Assembly (NCBI GenBank): GCA_040756375.1
Contig: JBFLZC010000029.1
Location: forward strand, 1 to 64,000
Direction of reading: 5' to 3'
DNA from: VGSG01 sp040756375
GTDB taxonomy: Bacteria > Desulfobacterota > Desulfomonilia > Desulfomonilales > Desulfomonilaceae
DNA length: 64,000 bases
Part shown: positions 18,566-26,907 of the stretch, in pieces
Numbering within the stretch: the first letter of the stretch is position 1
Layout: every line of letters starts with the position of its first letter
Program-made: the position numbers and the translations under genes
Notes under the pieces: model-generated
Seen by the model: the letters and a program-made list of their open reading frames with translations, nothing else
Told to the model about the DNA's origin: nothing
Databases searched by the model: none

Positions 18566-18662
18566 AGGCCGCCAGATGAGTCAAGAGCAGACTTGACCCC
18601 TTTCTAGATGACCCCCTTTTCCCAGGCCGCCAGATGAGTCAAGAGCAGACTTGACCCCTTTC
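18566..18662. repeat. Right flanking repeats of the RAYT element (two identical 39-bp units)
   Basis: The units at 18566-18604 and 18624-18662 are identical over 39 bases. They begin AGGCCGCCAGATGAGTCAAG and end GAGCAGACTTGACCCCTTTC. Their second half is the reverse complement of the left repeat with one base changed (GACTTGACC against GACCTGACC). A 19-base spacer separates them. Confidence 0.85.
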
Positions 18663-18674
18663 CTGACTTTCGTC

Positions 18675-18786
18675 GAGGACGGGACGGGCGAGTAGATCGA
18701 CAGCGAGCTTTCAGTTATACTGAAGGAAGATTGGACGTGAGCCCTCCCTTGCGCGGAGCGGAAACTTCGTCCGGACATGTCATTGT
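18675..18786. repeat. Diverged copy of the TPR-gene 3' flank
   Basis: This is the counterpart of 14164-14230, with an additional segment of about 40 bases in the middle (around TTTCAGTTATACTGAAGGAA, itself a small palindrome). It is non-coding here. It lies between the RAYT repeats and the promoter of the next operon. Confidence 0.55.
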
Positions 18787-18797
18787 TTCATTTGCTG

Positions 18798-18826
18798 TTG
18801 ACACCGCTGAATTCAGACGCTAGGTT
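18798..18826 (+). promoter_or_regulatory. Promoter of the 2-oxoacid:ferredoxin oxidoreductase operon
   Basis: A perfect TTGACA (18798-18803), 17 bases, then TAGGTT (18821-18826). The predicted start of transcription is about 27 bases before the GTG of the ferredoxin subunit. Confidence 0.6.
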
Positions 18827-18859
18827 TAAAAATTACGCCTTGGCGGCACGGAGGCCAAC

Positions 18860-19138
18860 GTGAAAGGTAAGATCGAAATAGACCAGGAATTGTGCAAAGG
18901 ATGCGGCCTCTGCATCCAGGTCTGCCCCAAGAAGCAGATCGAGATTTCCGATACGCTCAACAAGAAGGGCTATTACCCCGCTTCTTTCAAAGAAAAAGAC
19001 TGCAAGCCCACGGAAAAGCTTGAGTGCACCGGTTGCGCTCTGTGTGCGGTCCAATGCCCTGATGTAGCCATAGAAGTGTACCGTGAGGAAAAGGAAGAAT
19101 CCAAATCCGCTAAGAAGGCTGAGTCTACCGATGAGTGA
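18860..19138 (+). CDS. korD: 2-oxoacid:ferredoxin oxidoreductase, ferredoxin-like delta subunit
   Basis: A 92-residue protein with two 4Fe-4S motifs, CKGCGLCIQVCP and CTGCALCAVQCP, spaced as in the delta subunits of KOR/VOR enzymes. It passes electrons from the catalytic subunits to an external ferredoxin. The tail is a charged EEKEESKSAKKAE stretch. The GTG at 18860 follows GGAGG. Its last 8 bases overlap the alpha-subunit gene. Order delta-alpha-beta-gamma is typical for this enzyme class. Whether the substrate is 2-oxoglutarate (kor) or branched 2-oxoacids (vor) is not decided. Confidence 0.85.
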   Translation: MKGKIEIDQELCKGCGLCIQVCPKKQIEISDTLNKKGYYPASFKEKDCKPTEKLECTGCALCAVQCPDVAIEVYREEKEESKSAKKAESTDE

Positions 19139-20276
19139 GACCACTGAGAAGAAGAAAGCCAAGAAACTGATGCGAGGGAGCCACGTGCTTGGTGAAGCCG
19201 CAATTCGCGCGGGTTGCCGGGCGTACTTCGGCTATCCCATCACTCCCCAGAATGAGCTGCCGGAATACATGGCGGAGCAGTTCGCACAGATGCCGGACGC
19301 GACATTTCTCCAGGCTGAAAGCGAACTCGCCTCCATCAACATGGTGATGGGTGCGAGCATCGCAGGCGCTCGGGTCATGACCTCCTCCTCGAGTCCCGGA
19401 ATCAGCTTGAAGCAGGAAGGGATCTCGTACTTGGCGGGCATGGAGCTCCCCGCAGTCATCGTTAATATGATGCGAGGCGGCCCAGGTTTGGGAAACATCG
19501 CCCCTGCCCAGGGTGACTATTTCCAGGCCACCAAAGGCGGCGGTCATGGTGATTATCGTTTGATCGTCCTGGCCCCTGCATATGGCCAGGAGATCGCGGA
19601 CATGACTCGTCAGGCCTTTGACCTCGCGGACAAGTACCGCAATCCTGTCATGATTCTGGGAGACGGGATGTTGGGTCAGATGATGGAGCCCGTGATCTTT
19701 CCCGATCCCATCGACCCTGCGAAGCTTCCGCCGAAGCCGTGGACGCTCACGGGTTGCAAAGGCAGGCCGAGTCGCATCATTCGGTCATTGTGGCTCGACG
19801 TGGACAGGGAAGAAGAGCTGAACTGGCGCCTTGTTCGCAAGTATGAAGCGATCACCGCAGAGGTCGTGGATCAGGAGATGTACCTGGTAGACGACGCGGA
19901 ACTGATCATCGTCGCGTACGGGACCGCTGCGAGGATCGCCAAAGGCGGTGTGCAGCGTGCCAGAAAGATGGGGATCAAGGTGGGGCTATTTAGACCCAAG
20001 ACCCTGTGGCCTTTCCCAAGCGAACCCCTAGCACGATTGGCCGGACAGGTTGACGAGATCATTGTGTTTGAGATGAGCACCGGACAGATGGTGGAAGACG
20101 TGAGACTCGCGGTTGAAGGCCGATGCCCGGTATCGTTCTACGGCAGGCCCGGCGGAGTGGTCTCAACTCCGGAAGAACTCGCCAGAGTGATAAGTTCGAC
20201 CCATCATCGCGTGCAGCCAAGAAAGGCTGCCGCGGCGGAAGGCTCCGGAAAGCCTCGGTTCAGGGTAGTGGGCTGA
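19131..20276 (+). CDS. korA: 2-oxoacid:ferredoxin oxidoreductase, alpha subunit
   Basis: A 381-residue subunit holding the pyrimidine-binding and transketolase C-terminal-like domains. Key stretches are GNEALGEAA-like RGSHVLGEAAIRAGCRAYFG, YPITPQNELPEYMAE, AESELASINMVMGASIAGAR (the TPP-activating Glu region), TSSSSPGISLKQEGISYLAG and GGPGLGNIAPAQGDY. It binds the 2-oxoacid and, with beta, TPP. The ATG at 19131 lies inside the end of the ferredoxin gene, indicating translational coupling. A longer in-frame start at 19083 would lie fully inside that gene and is rejected. Confidence 0.88.
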   Translation: MSETTEKKKAKKLMRGSHVLGEAAIRAGCRAYFGYPITPQNELPEYMAEQFAQMPDATFLQAESELASINMVMGASIAGARVMTSSSSPGISLKQEGISYLAGMELPAVIVNMMRGGPGLGNIAPAQGDYFQATKGGGHGDYRLIVLAPAYGQEIADMTRQAFDLADKYRNPVMILGDGMLGQMMEPVIFPDPIDPAKLPPKPWTLTGCKGRPSRIIRSLWLDVDREEELNWRLVRKYEAITAEVVDQEMYLVDDAELIIVAYGTAARIAKGGVQRARKMGIKVGLFRPKTLWPFPSEPLARLAGQVDEIIVFEMSTGQMVEDVRLAVEGRCPVSFYGRPGGVVSTPEELARVISSTHHRVQPRKAAAAEGSGKPRFRVVG

Positions 20277-20523
20277 CAAGCCGGATTTCTATAGAGCCAC
20301 GTATTGAATCCGACCCGGTCTCACCCTCCCCCGTCCCCTCCCATCAAGGGAGGGGGAAGGGCTTTGGTAGGCGCCGGCGTCCCTGCCGGTGCATTCCTCT
20401 CCTCTGGCGGGAGAGGTGTAGGGGAGGGGGAGTAGGGCAGAAACAAAAGGCCCACGATCAACGCGAAGCTATGTAGTGGCTTCTGCGACATTTCGTCGAT
20501 TGACAAGAAAGGCAGTGGAGAAC
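20277..20523. repeat. Repeat-filled gap between alpha and beta genes
   Basis: CACCCTCCCCCGTCCCCTCC, GGGAGGGGGAAGGGC and CCTCTGGCGGGAGAGG form family C palindromes (20327-20436), with GGCGCCGGCGTCCCTGCCGG (20371-20390) embedded; the latter recurs near 23968 as ACCGGCGTCCCTGCCGGTC. The block interrupts an otherwise tightly packed operon. Confidence 0.65.
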
Positions 20524-21261
20524 GTGAGAAAGGTATTTACCAAACCTGAATCTCTGAAACCGACCCCGTTTCATTATTGTCCGGGGTGTGGGCACAGCAT
20601 CATACATCGGCTCGTTTCCGAAGTGATCGACGAGCTGGGTATCAGGGATCGGACTGTGGGCGTGCCGCCCGCGGGGTGCGCGGTGCTCGCGTATAATTAC
20701 TTTGACGTGGATATGGCTGAAGCGCCCCATGGACGGGCAGCCGCGGTCTCCACAGGGATCAAGCGTGTTCGGCCGGACCTCGTGGTCTTTTCGTACCAGG
20801 GTGACGGCGACATTGCCGCGATCGGCACCGCAGAGACCATCCATGCGGCGAATCGCGGGGAGCGGATCACCGCGATATTCGTCAACAATGCGGTGTATGG
20901 CATGACCGGCGGTCAAATGGCGCCCACAACCATCCCAGGGCAGGTGACCACTACCACGCCAGGCGGCAGGGCGCCGCTGCGAGACGGTTACCCGCTGGAT
21001 TTGAGCGAAATGCTCGGAATCGCAGCCGGGAGCGTGTACATTGAACGGACCTCCGTGTCGTCGCCCAAGTGGATCAACAAGACCAAGAAGGCAATCAAGA
21101 AAGCCTTTGTGATGCAATTGGAAGACCGAGGGTTTTCTCTCGTGGAGGTTCTCTCTCCGTGTCCCACCAACTGGAAGATGACCCCGGTCCAAGCGACCCG
21201 GTGGGTTGAAGAGACAATGATGAAAATTTTCCCGCCCAAGGTGATTAAAGATGTTGCTTAA
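20524..21261 (+). CDS. korB: 2-oxoacid:ferredoxin oxidoreductase, beta subunit (TPP-binding)
   Basis: A subunit of 245 residues carrying TPP and an iron-sulfur centre. FHYCPGCGHSIIHRLV, PPAGCAVLAYNYFDVD, the TPP motif FSYQGDGDIAAIGTAETIHA and NNAVYGMTGGQMAPTT are signatures. LSPCPTNWKMTP near the end gives further conserved Cys. I chose GTG 20524 (VRKVFTKPESLKP), as homologues start about 10 residues before FHYCPGCGH; the frame is open from GTG 20476, and that longer form cannot be excluded. Overlaps the gamma gene by 11 bases. Confidence 0.85.
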   Translation: MRKVFTKPESLKPTPFHYCPGCGHSIIHRLVSEVIDELGIRDRTVGVPPAGCAVLAYNYFDVDMAEAPHGRAAAVSTGIKRVRPDLVVFSYQGDGDIAAIGTAETIHAANRGERITAIFVNNAVYGMTGGQMAPTTIPGQVTTTTPGGRAPLRDGYPLDLSEMLGIAAGSVYIERTSVSSPKWINKTKKAIKKAFVMQLEDRGFSLVEVLSPCPTNWKMTPVQATRWVEETMMKIFPPKVIKDVA

Positions 21262-21796
21262 GTCGATATTCTCAGGTTTCGGTGGCCAGGGAGTCCTCAT
21301 GATGGGCTATGCCCTGGCGGTGGCGGGAATGGAAGAAGACAAGCACGTGACGTTCCTTCCTGCGTATGGCGCGGAAGTCCGTGGCGGCACCGCGAACTGC
21401 ACGGTGGTGGTTTCGGATGAAGAAATCGCATCCCCCATAGCTTCTTCGCCTGAATTTGTGGTCGCGATGAACTATCCGTCGATGGTCAAGTATCAGAATA
21501 TGGTTAAGAGCGGCGGAATCATGTTCCTCAACAGTGACCTCATTACGGAAGCTTTCCCCAGAGACGACGTCAAGGTGGTGCCCGTCCCGGCCAATACTCT
21601 GGCGCACGAAATGGGCAACGATCGGGTGCTCAACATGGTTATGTTGGGAGCCATGGTTCGAGTTACCGGCATCGTGTCGGAAGCATCGCTCGCCCAGGCC
21701 ATCGAAACGGTCCTGGAAGGCAAGAAGAAGTCCCTCGTGGAAATCAATCAGAAGGCGCTCGCTAAGGGCGCTGAATACATTGCCGCTCACAATTGA
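21251..21796 (+). CDS. korC: 2-oxoacid:ferredoxin oxidoreductase, gamma subunit
   Basis: A 181-residue CoA-binding/transfer-associated subunit. SIFSGFGGQGVLMMGYALAV at the N-terminus, TFLPAYGAEVRGGTANCTVV and VLNMVMLGAMVRVTGIV match the gamma domain of pyruvate/ketoisovalerate oxidoreductases. The ATG at 21251 overlaps the beta gene. It closes the four-subunit set. Confidence 0.9.
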   Translation: MLLKSIFSGFGGQGVLMMGYALAVAGMEEDKHVTFLPAYGAEVRGGTANCTVVVSDEEIASPIASSPEFVVAMNYPSMVKYQNMVKSGGIMFLNSDLITEAFPRDDVKVVPVPANTLAHEMGNDRVLNMVMLGAMVRVTGIVSEASLAQAIETVLEGKKKSLVEINQKALAKGAEYIAAHN

Positions 21797-21846
21797 GCGA
21801 GCTTGAATGCGGTATGCGTGTCTCTACGCTTTTGGAGTGTATGTGA

Positions 21847-22284
21847 ATGAAAACGGTCAAAGAGATTGCGATAAGGCTTGAAAACAAACCCGGGGCCCTG
21901 GCCCGAATCAGTGAACTCCTGTCGGCCAACGGCATCGGCATTCAGGCGCTCACCGTCCGACCGGACGGAGCCACGGGCACGATCCATTTTATTGCGAGCG
22001 ACCCCTCCCGCGTGGTCAATGTCCTGGAAAGCGCAGGGCTTACAGTTGCCGTGCATGAAGTGCTGGCCGCGGAATTGCCTCACCACCCGGGTGCGTTCCA
22101 TACGCTCCTGAAGATCCTCAGCGTAGCCGGTGTGAACATCGAATACCTCTACGCCTGGACCGGCTCCCCAGGCCCAGCCGAAAGCACCATACTCCTCCTG
22201 GGGGTCGACGACCTCCCCAAAGCCCATGCAGCCCTGGCCGGCGAATGGGTCCAATTGTATGGCGAAGAGTTGTACACATTCTAG
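21847..22284 (+). CDS. Tandem ACT-domain protein
   Basis: A 145-residue protein made of two ACT modules (about 1-68 and 69-145). The first begins VKEIAIRLENKPGALARISE, the second has LPHHPGAFHTLLKILSVAGV, each with the typical ligand-binding turn (KPGALA, HPGAFH). ACT domains bind amino acids allosterically. It lies 50 bases after korC and is probably cotranscribed, as ACT proteins often are with 2-oxoacid oxidoreductases and acyl-CoA ligases in anaerobes. This would suit a sensor of amino-acid supply. GGAG at 21834-21837 supports the start. Confidence 0.85.
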   Translation: MKTVKEIAIRLENKPGALARISELLSANGIGIQALTVRPDGATGTIHFIASDPSRVVNVLESAGLTVAVHEVLAAELPHHPGAFHTLLKILSVAGVNIEYLYAWTGSPGPAESTILLLGVDDLPKAHAALAGEWVQLYGEELYTF

Positions 22285-22485
22285 AACGAATGGAACAATT
22301 ACCTGGTGCCGGATGACCAAAACAGACGAGGCTATTTGTACGTGCCTTAAGGGGGATTCCTGAATATAGTCGTCGTTCGGTGGGGGATGGCGCAGCGCTG
22401 AATTGCTCGGATCACGGCGTGCCAACGGCCGTTCCCTAGCTCAACAATTGCGATCCAGGCAACAAATCAAAAGGGGGAAAATACT

Positions 22486-23889
22486 ATGAGTGTTGGTACC
22501 AACAAATCCAGGTGGGTGCTGTGGCTAGTTTTCTGCTTGGCCCTGGCAATTGCCGCAGCGGTCCACGCAGAGACGGCAAGTCGGAAATCGAGCTATGCTC
22601 CAGTGGTGATAACCGAGCCTTTCGACGCCACAATGAAACGCATGAAAGCCGAGAAGGCAGACATCATGAAGCGGCAGATGGATCTGCTCAATGCCCGATA
22701 CGATCTCGCGGATCGACCCGCGAAAGGCGTCACCATGTCCCGGGGCAAACCGATCCAGGAGGGAGTCCGAGTCAAACTGCCCGCGGGTGTGACTTGGGAA
22801 AAACTCGCCACCACGAGCCCTGAAGAGGTCCGAGAAAAGGATATGTTCCCGCAGGGCCTCATGGGGCTGCCGCACCCGAATCATCCTGAGGGCGGCATGC
22901 TATTCCCAAAGACCCATATTGATGAGATCAAGAAGCAGGAAGCGCGTGACCTGACACGCTTTGACCTGGACTTTGATATTCCCGCGCATTTCTTGCCCGA
23001 GACCCCGGCTGCGATCTTCCTCACCACGCGGCCCGATCTGGGAGATGTGTCTCAGGGCAAGTTGGTGACTATTGATAATTACTACGAGCTGTTCAACGGA
23101 ATTCTCAACCCCAAGCAATTGGAAGGTCTTCGCCTCCTTGTCACGCCGTTTCCCCAACAGCAGTTCAATCAGACGGAAGACAGGCGCTCCGAAAAGCCGA
23201 GCAGAGGCGTCACGTGCTTTGACTGTCATGCGAATGGCTCAACCAACGCGGGCACCCATTTGGTTGGTGACATCAGGCCGCAGGAATTCCGCCATCGACT
23301 TGACACACCTGCGCTGCGAGGAGTGAACATCCAGCGGCTCTTCGGTTCGCAACGAGCCTTGAAGAGCGTAGAAGATTTCACCGAATTCGAGCAGCGAGCC
23401 GCATACTTTGACGGCGATCCGGTCATAGCTACCAAGAAGGGCGTGAACATCCTTGAGCGGGGCAGTCAGGTGCACTTCATGGCGGAAATGCAAGCACTCT
23501 TAGATTTCCCGCCGGCTCCTAAGCTGGACATCTATGGCAAGCTCGATCCCAAGAAGGCGACTGACGCCGAGATGCGCGGCCAGGAGATCTTCTTCGGCAA
23601 GGCCAAGTGTGCGGTCTGTCATCCTGCTCCGTATTACACGGACAACCTGATGCATAACCTGAAGGCCGAACGATTCTACAAACCTCGAATGATCAACGGC
23701 AGGATGGTGGCTTCGGACGGTCCTATCAAGACGTTTCCTCTCAGAGGAATTAAGGACACGCCTCCATATCTGCATGACGGGCGGCTTCTGACCCTGGAAG
23801 ACACGGTCGAGTTCTTCAACATTATTCAGCAACTGAATCTTAGCGCTCAGGAGAAGAAGGACCTGGTCGCATTCATGCGAGCGCTTTGA
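22486..23889 (+). CDS. Exported dihaem cytochrome, cytochrome c peroxidase-like
   Basis: A 467-residue protein with a signal peptide (about 1-31, WLVFCLALAIAAAVHAE). Two haem c sites are visible: CFDCH at residue 244 and CAVCH at residue 375. The C-terminal part, with PLRGIKDTPPYLHDGRLLTL and TVEFFNIIQQLNLSAQEKKD, resembles the bacterial dihaem peroxidase (CcpA/MauG) family, whose members reduce H2O2 or oxidise proteins in the periplasm. The N-terminal 200 residues before the first haem are not usual for CcpA and carry no motif I know. GGGGGAA before the ATG sets the start. Oxygen or peroxide defence is plausible. Confidence 0.8.
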   Translation: MSVGTNKSRWVLWLVFCLALAIAAAVHAETASRKSSYAPVVITEPFDATMKRMKAEKADIMKRQMDLLNARYDLADRPAKGVTMSRGKPIQEGVRVKLPAGVTWEKLATTSPEEVREKDMFPQGLMGLPHPNHPEGGMLFPKTHIDEIKKQEARDLTRFDLDFDIPAHFLPETPAAIFLTTRPDLGDVSQGKLVTIDNYYELFNGILNPKQLEGLRLLVTPFPQQQFNQTEDRRSEKPSRGVTCFDCHANGSTNAGTHLVGDIRPQEFRHRLDTPALRGVNIQRLFGSQRALKSVEDFTEFEQRAAYFDGDPVIATKKGVNILERGSQVHFMAEMQALLDFPPAPKLDIYGKLDPKKATDAEMRGQEIFFGKAKCAVCHPAPYYTDNLMHNLKAERFYKPRMINGRMVASDGPIKTFPLRGIKDTPPYLHDGRLLTLEDTVEFFNIIQQLNLSAQEKKDLVAFMRAL

Positions 23890-24147
23890 GACTCGTCCGT
23901 CATTCCCGCGTAACCAGGAATCCCGGTCATTTCGGATCTCCGTGGGACGCAGGAATGACTGGTAGGACCGGCGTCCCTGCCGGTCATCCTGCTCTGGATG
24001 ACCGCGCCTGTTCACGTCGTTGTAGGTCGGATTGAGTCCCGCGTTGTGCGCGGGACGAAATCCGACATGATATTCAGGCTCGAGGTGTCGGGTTTCGCGA
24101 AGCTTAACCCGACCTACCAGCTCCCACGAGTCTGGCCGTCATCCCGA
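23890..24147. repeat. Repeat-filled gap (family D, 24022-24118)
   Basis: GTAGGTCGGATTGAG at 24022 pairs imperfectly with CTTAACCCGACCTAC at 24103-24117, with GTCCCGCGTTGTGCGCGGGAC nested inside. Before it lie TCATTCCCGCG and GGACCGGCGTCCCTGCCGG pieces of other families (compare 6726-6826 and 20371-20390). No gene is seen. Confidence 0.65.
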
Positions 24148-25353
24148 TCAGTGAGCTTGTTGGAGATGAGCGGATTGAGCCACTGCTGCGGGTGGCTCAA
24201 TGCGGGAGTGAAAGCTCTCGATTGCTGTTTTCAGGCCAGTTAGTCCCGCGGATCGCGGGAAACAACATGGGATGTCGTGAGCTTTGCAGACTCGCTTGAC
24301 GGCCCTTGCAGCGTGGTGGGAGTTCACTTCTATAGGACAGACGACCAGGTCGGCCTTTCGGATACAATCTTCAATGCTCTTTTCGCCTCCTGCGCATTCC
24401 CCGTCGTGGCGAAAGAAGCACCCTCCCATCGCTTCGACCAGCTCACGGTAATGGCACTCAAGGCTGCCTATTCCGCCCACCATGGCAATGGTTTGACCGG
24501 AAAGAAGAGCCCGTCCTGGGCAAGGGCAGTGCTCCGGGGCAGAATCGGGGATCGGTCGTTCATTTGCGTTTGCCAATAGCGTTCGCGAAGTGTCACGGAG
24601 TTCTGCCCGAAGTTGGGCTACTTCGCTTTCGAGAACTCTGCTCCTGATTTGGGCTTCTGCCAGAAGAGATCTTAAGCGTTCCATTCTCCGATCGTTGCTC
24701 GGATTGACGGGCGTTAATGATCGGTTCGTGGTGATCGGATGAATCCCGGGCTGAGCTCGTGCTGCTTCCGCCTGCGCGAGCCTTGCTTCAAGACGGCTAT
24801 TAGACGCTTCAAGCGTCTTGTTCTCTCTCTTGAGCTCCAGGAGCTGCCGTTGAAGCGACGCGATCAGTTCCGCGTGGTCTACCTGTTCGTCAATGTCTCC
24901 CGATCTTTGGACTTCCGATTCCCAGAACTCCCTCAGCAGGCGGTGCTCCAGCATGTGGATGAATCCGAAGAGCGCTGTTTCGAGCTTTGCGCTATCATCG
25001 GCTCGCCGCGTAGCTAGTTCCCACAACACAGCCCACAGGGGCACAGGCGAGGCTTGCAGCGTTTGCGTAAGTGTGGAAACGATGTCCGGCGCATCCACTT
25101 CCGACAACCGTTTGGAATAGGCTGCGAAGCGCCTTTCTATGAGCTTCTGAACGTGGCGTGAGACGCGGTTGTCCGTGCCGCAGAGATGAACCACGCTTGA
25201 ATGGAGTGCGAACTGCTCATCCATCAGAGGATCGCGTCTGACAATGCCGAATTTTACGGCTATCTTCCGGAGCTCTCGGAAATCGAGCGCCATGCCCACA
25301 ACCTTGCACACGGTTTGGTGCTGCATTTGCCATATATTTTTCCGGGGAGACAT
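24148..25353 (-). CDS. DUF2325 protein with coiled coil
   Basis: A protein of 401 residues. The N-terminal 150 residues are helical without known motifs. A coiled coil follows (about 165-275; SLQRQLLELKRENKTLEASN ... RVLESEVAQLRAELRD). The C-terminal DUF2325 domain reads IAMVGGIGSLECHYRELVEA, HDGECAGGEKSIEDCIRKAD and VVCPIEVNSHHAARAVKRVC. DUF2325 is a small Rossmann-like domain of unknown role with conserved Cys and His. ATG at 25353 follows AGGAGG; the frame extends 21 codons upstream but without a ribosome site. A palindrome TAGACATGTCTA at 25426-25437 could be an operator for it. Confidence 0.8.
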   Translation of the reverse strand: MSPRKNIWQMQHQTVCKVVGMALDFRELRKIAVKFGIVRRDPLMDEQFALHSSVVHLCGTDNRVSRHVQKLIERRFAAYSKRLSEVDAPDIVSTLTQTLQASPVPLWAVLWELATRRADDSAKLETALFGFIHMLEHRLLREFWESEVQRSGDIDEQVDHAELIASLQRQLLELKRENKTLEASNSRLEARLAQAEAARAQPGIHPITTNRSLTPVNPSNDRRMERLRSLLAEAQIRSRVLESEVAQLRAELRDTSRTLLANANERPIPDSAPEHCPCPGRALLSGQTIAMVGGIGSLECHYRELVEAMGGCFFRHDGECAGGEKSIEDCIRKADLVVCPIEVNSHHAARAVKRVCKAHDIPCCFPRSAGLTGLKTAIESFHSRIEPPAAVAQSAHLQQAH

Positions 25354-25437
25354 GACGAAACCTCCTGAATTGAATCTGTGCAGCCTTCTGTAAATCATGC
25401 CAACAATGAACCGCAAGCATGAAGATAGACATGTCTA

Positions 25438-25795
25438 CCAAAAGTAGAAAGGGCTGTCAAGTGTCGTGCGGTCATAAGGTTGGACCGACGCCGTAGGTGG
25501 CGACATTAGGAGATCTTGTGAAAGGATTTGGGCAAAAGGGGAGGAGGGGCAAAGAGCCTCTTCTGTTGTGGGGCAGGCTTTCTGCACAGTCCCGCATTGG
25601 GAGCGAGCCATGCTTCTGTAGGGGCAGACCCGCGCGTCTGCCTAGATCTGTCCAGGGCGCACGCGCGGGTGCGCCCCTACAGAAAGACGCACATCGAAAA
25701 GGCGCCAATTTCGATGCTTGGGTGCAAAGCCTGCCGGCGGCCTGGAAGGCCGTCCCATAAAGACGGGAAGCCTCTGTGCAGAAACCAGCTCCGGA
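25438..25795. repeat. Gap with family E hairpin (25614-25684)
   Basis: Arms 25614-25637 and 25661-25684 are inverted copies with two mismatches; each outer end is TTCTGTAGGGGC or its complement. TGGGGCAGGCTTTCTGCACA at about 25569 and CTGCCGGC pieces around 25733 resemble the family F hairpin at 53250-53319. No coding frame is supported. Confidence 0.7.
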
Positions 25796-26623
25796 TTATC
25801 GTCCTGGCGGCATAACCCTATTGAGGAATGAGACCATGCGTTCGAAGGTTTCTAGGATGACAGAGCGGGCAAAGCGTGGTTCGCCGGTGATGTCGAAGTA
25901 TATGGTGAAAAGATGCTTCTGGCCGGGATAGATGTAAGCCTCGAAGTACTTGTGAGCGGCCGCGAGCTCTTGTGCGAGGCGTTTGGCGTATTTCACATCG
26001 TACACGTCATCCGCGGTCCCGTGGAAGATGAGCACGGGCGGCAGCCTCGTGACATCATAGGGCATGATCCAGGGTGAGCCGCCGTAATTCCAGACCACGG
26101 CTCTGATCCGCGGATCGCGTGAAGCATAGGTAAGTGCGGCATTGGCAGGCTGTGAATACCCGGAGATCGCGATGCGGTAAGGGTCCACCTTCGGATTGAA
26201 CCAGAGGTTATCCACTGCGGCCCTGATTGCGTCGAGATACCATTCCATGTCGAACACGAGTCGCGCTGCCACTACGCCTTGATTCACGCTGCCGGCCAGG
26301 TATCCGAGACCGCGCTCCCACTCGAACGGCCCGGGAGTGAGTGACTCCGGATAATTCGAGGGATCGACCAAGATCACCACGAAGCCACGATTCGCGAGCT
26401 CCTGGCAGTGCACGTGGTGTTGAGCGATCTTCATAGCGCCCACGCCCACCCCGTGGATCACCGCGGGGAGACGGCTCTTGGTCTCGTAGTCGGGATGGAA
26501 ATAGTACACGGGCATGGACCCTCCGCGGGGAAGAGGAATCCACGTTCGGAAGCTGCCAGCCTCACTCCCGGGGCAGGAAGAGAGGATCAGCAGAATAGAA
26601 AAGATCGCTACAACGAACCTCAA
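25796..26623 (-). CDS. Exported alpha/beta hydrolase
   Basis: A 275-residue protein with a signal peptide (about 1-22; LILSSCPGSEAG, possibly a lipoprotein signal). The fold is an alpha/beta hydrolase like the dienelactone-hydrolase or chlorophyllase-type: oxyanion loop VIHGVGVGAMK, nucleophile elbow AISGYSQPANAA, acid loop LIFHGTADDVYD and His in PGQKHLFTIYFD. Substrate unknown. The stop codon lies close to repeats on the left. Adjacent gaps on both sides suggest its own transcription unit. Confidence 0.8.
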   Translation of the reverse strand: MRFVVAIFSILLILSSCPGSEAGSFRTWIPLPRGGSMPVYYFHPDYETKSRLPAVIHGVGVGAMKIAQHHVHCQELANRGFVVILVDPSNYPESLTPGPFEWERGLGYLAGSVNQGVVAARLVFDMEWYLDAIRAAVDNLWFNPKVDPYRIAISGYSQPANAALTYASRDPRIRAVVWNYGGSPWIMPYDVTRLPPVLIFHGTADDVYDVKYAKRLAQELAAAHKYFEAYIYPGQKHLFTIYFDITGEPRFARSVILETFERMVSFLNRVMPPGR

Positions 26624-26907
26624 CGCAACCCTCGAGAACCAAACAACATGCTTAAAGCAAGATATTGAAGGGTATCACTAACGCAAGGTGATGTCAACGA
26701 AAGTCCGCATGGGGACGCATCCATTCAGTTACGCGGGGTAATACTGTCATTGCGAGGACCCCGGACTCGATCCGGGGGACGAAGCAATCTATACCGTTAA
26801 GCGCTGAGATTGCTGCCCCCGCTTTTCAGCGGGGTCGCAATAACTGTCGCTCGCGGCTGGTAATTGAGCCTTGCATGAGGAGCGGATACGCCCGCAGGAA
26901 ATCGCTT
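26624..26907. repeat. Gap with second copy of family B repeat (26746-26845)
   Basis: It begins with the same GTCATTGCGAGGACCCCGG as 5563 and keeps GAAGCAATCT, then diverges in the loop before ending in GGGTCGCAATAAC. Nothing else is seen in the gap. Confidence 0.7.

Noticed and set aside
25426..25437. Palindrome TAGACATGTCTA upstream of the DUF2325 gene as a firm operator
   Set aside because: Single 12-base occurrence with no regulator known; mentioned in the gene entry but not called as a feature.
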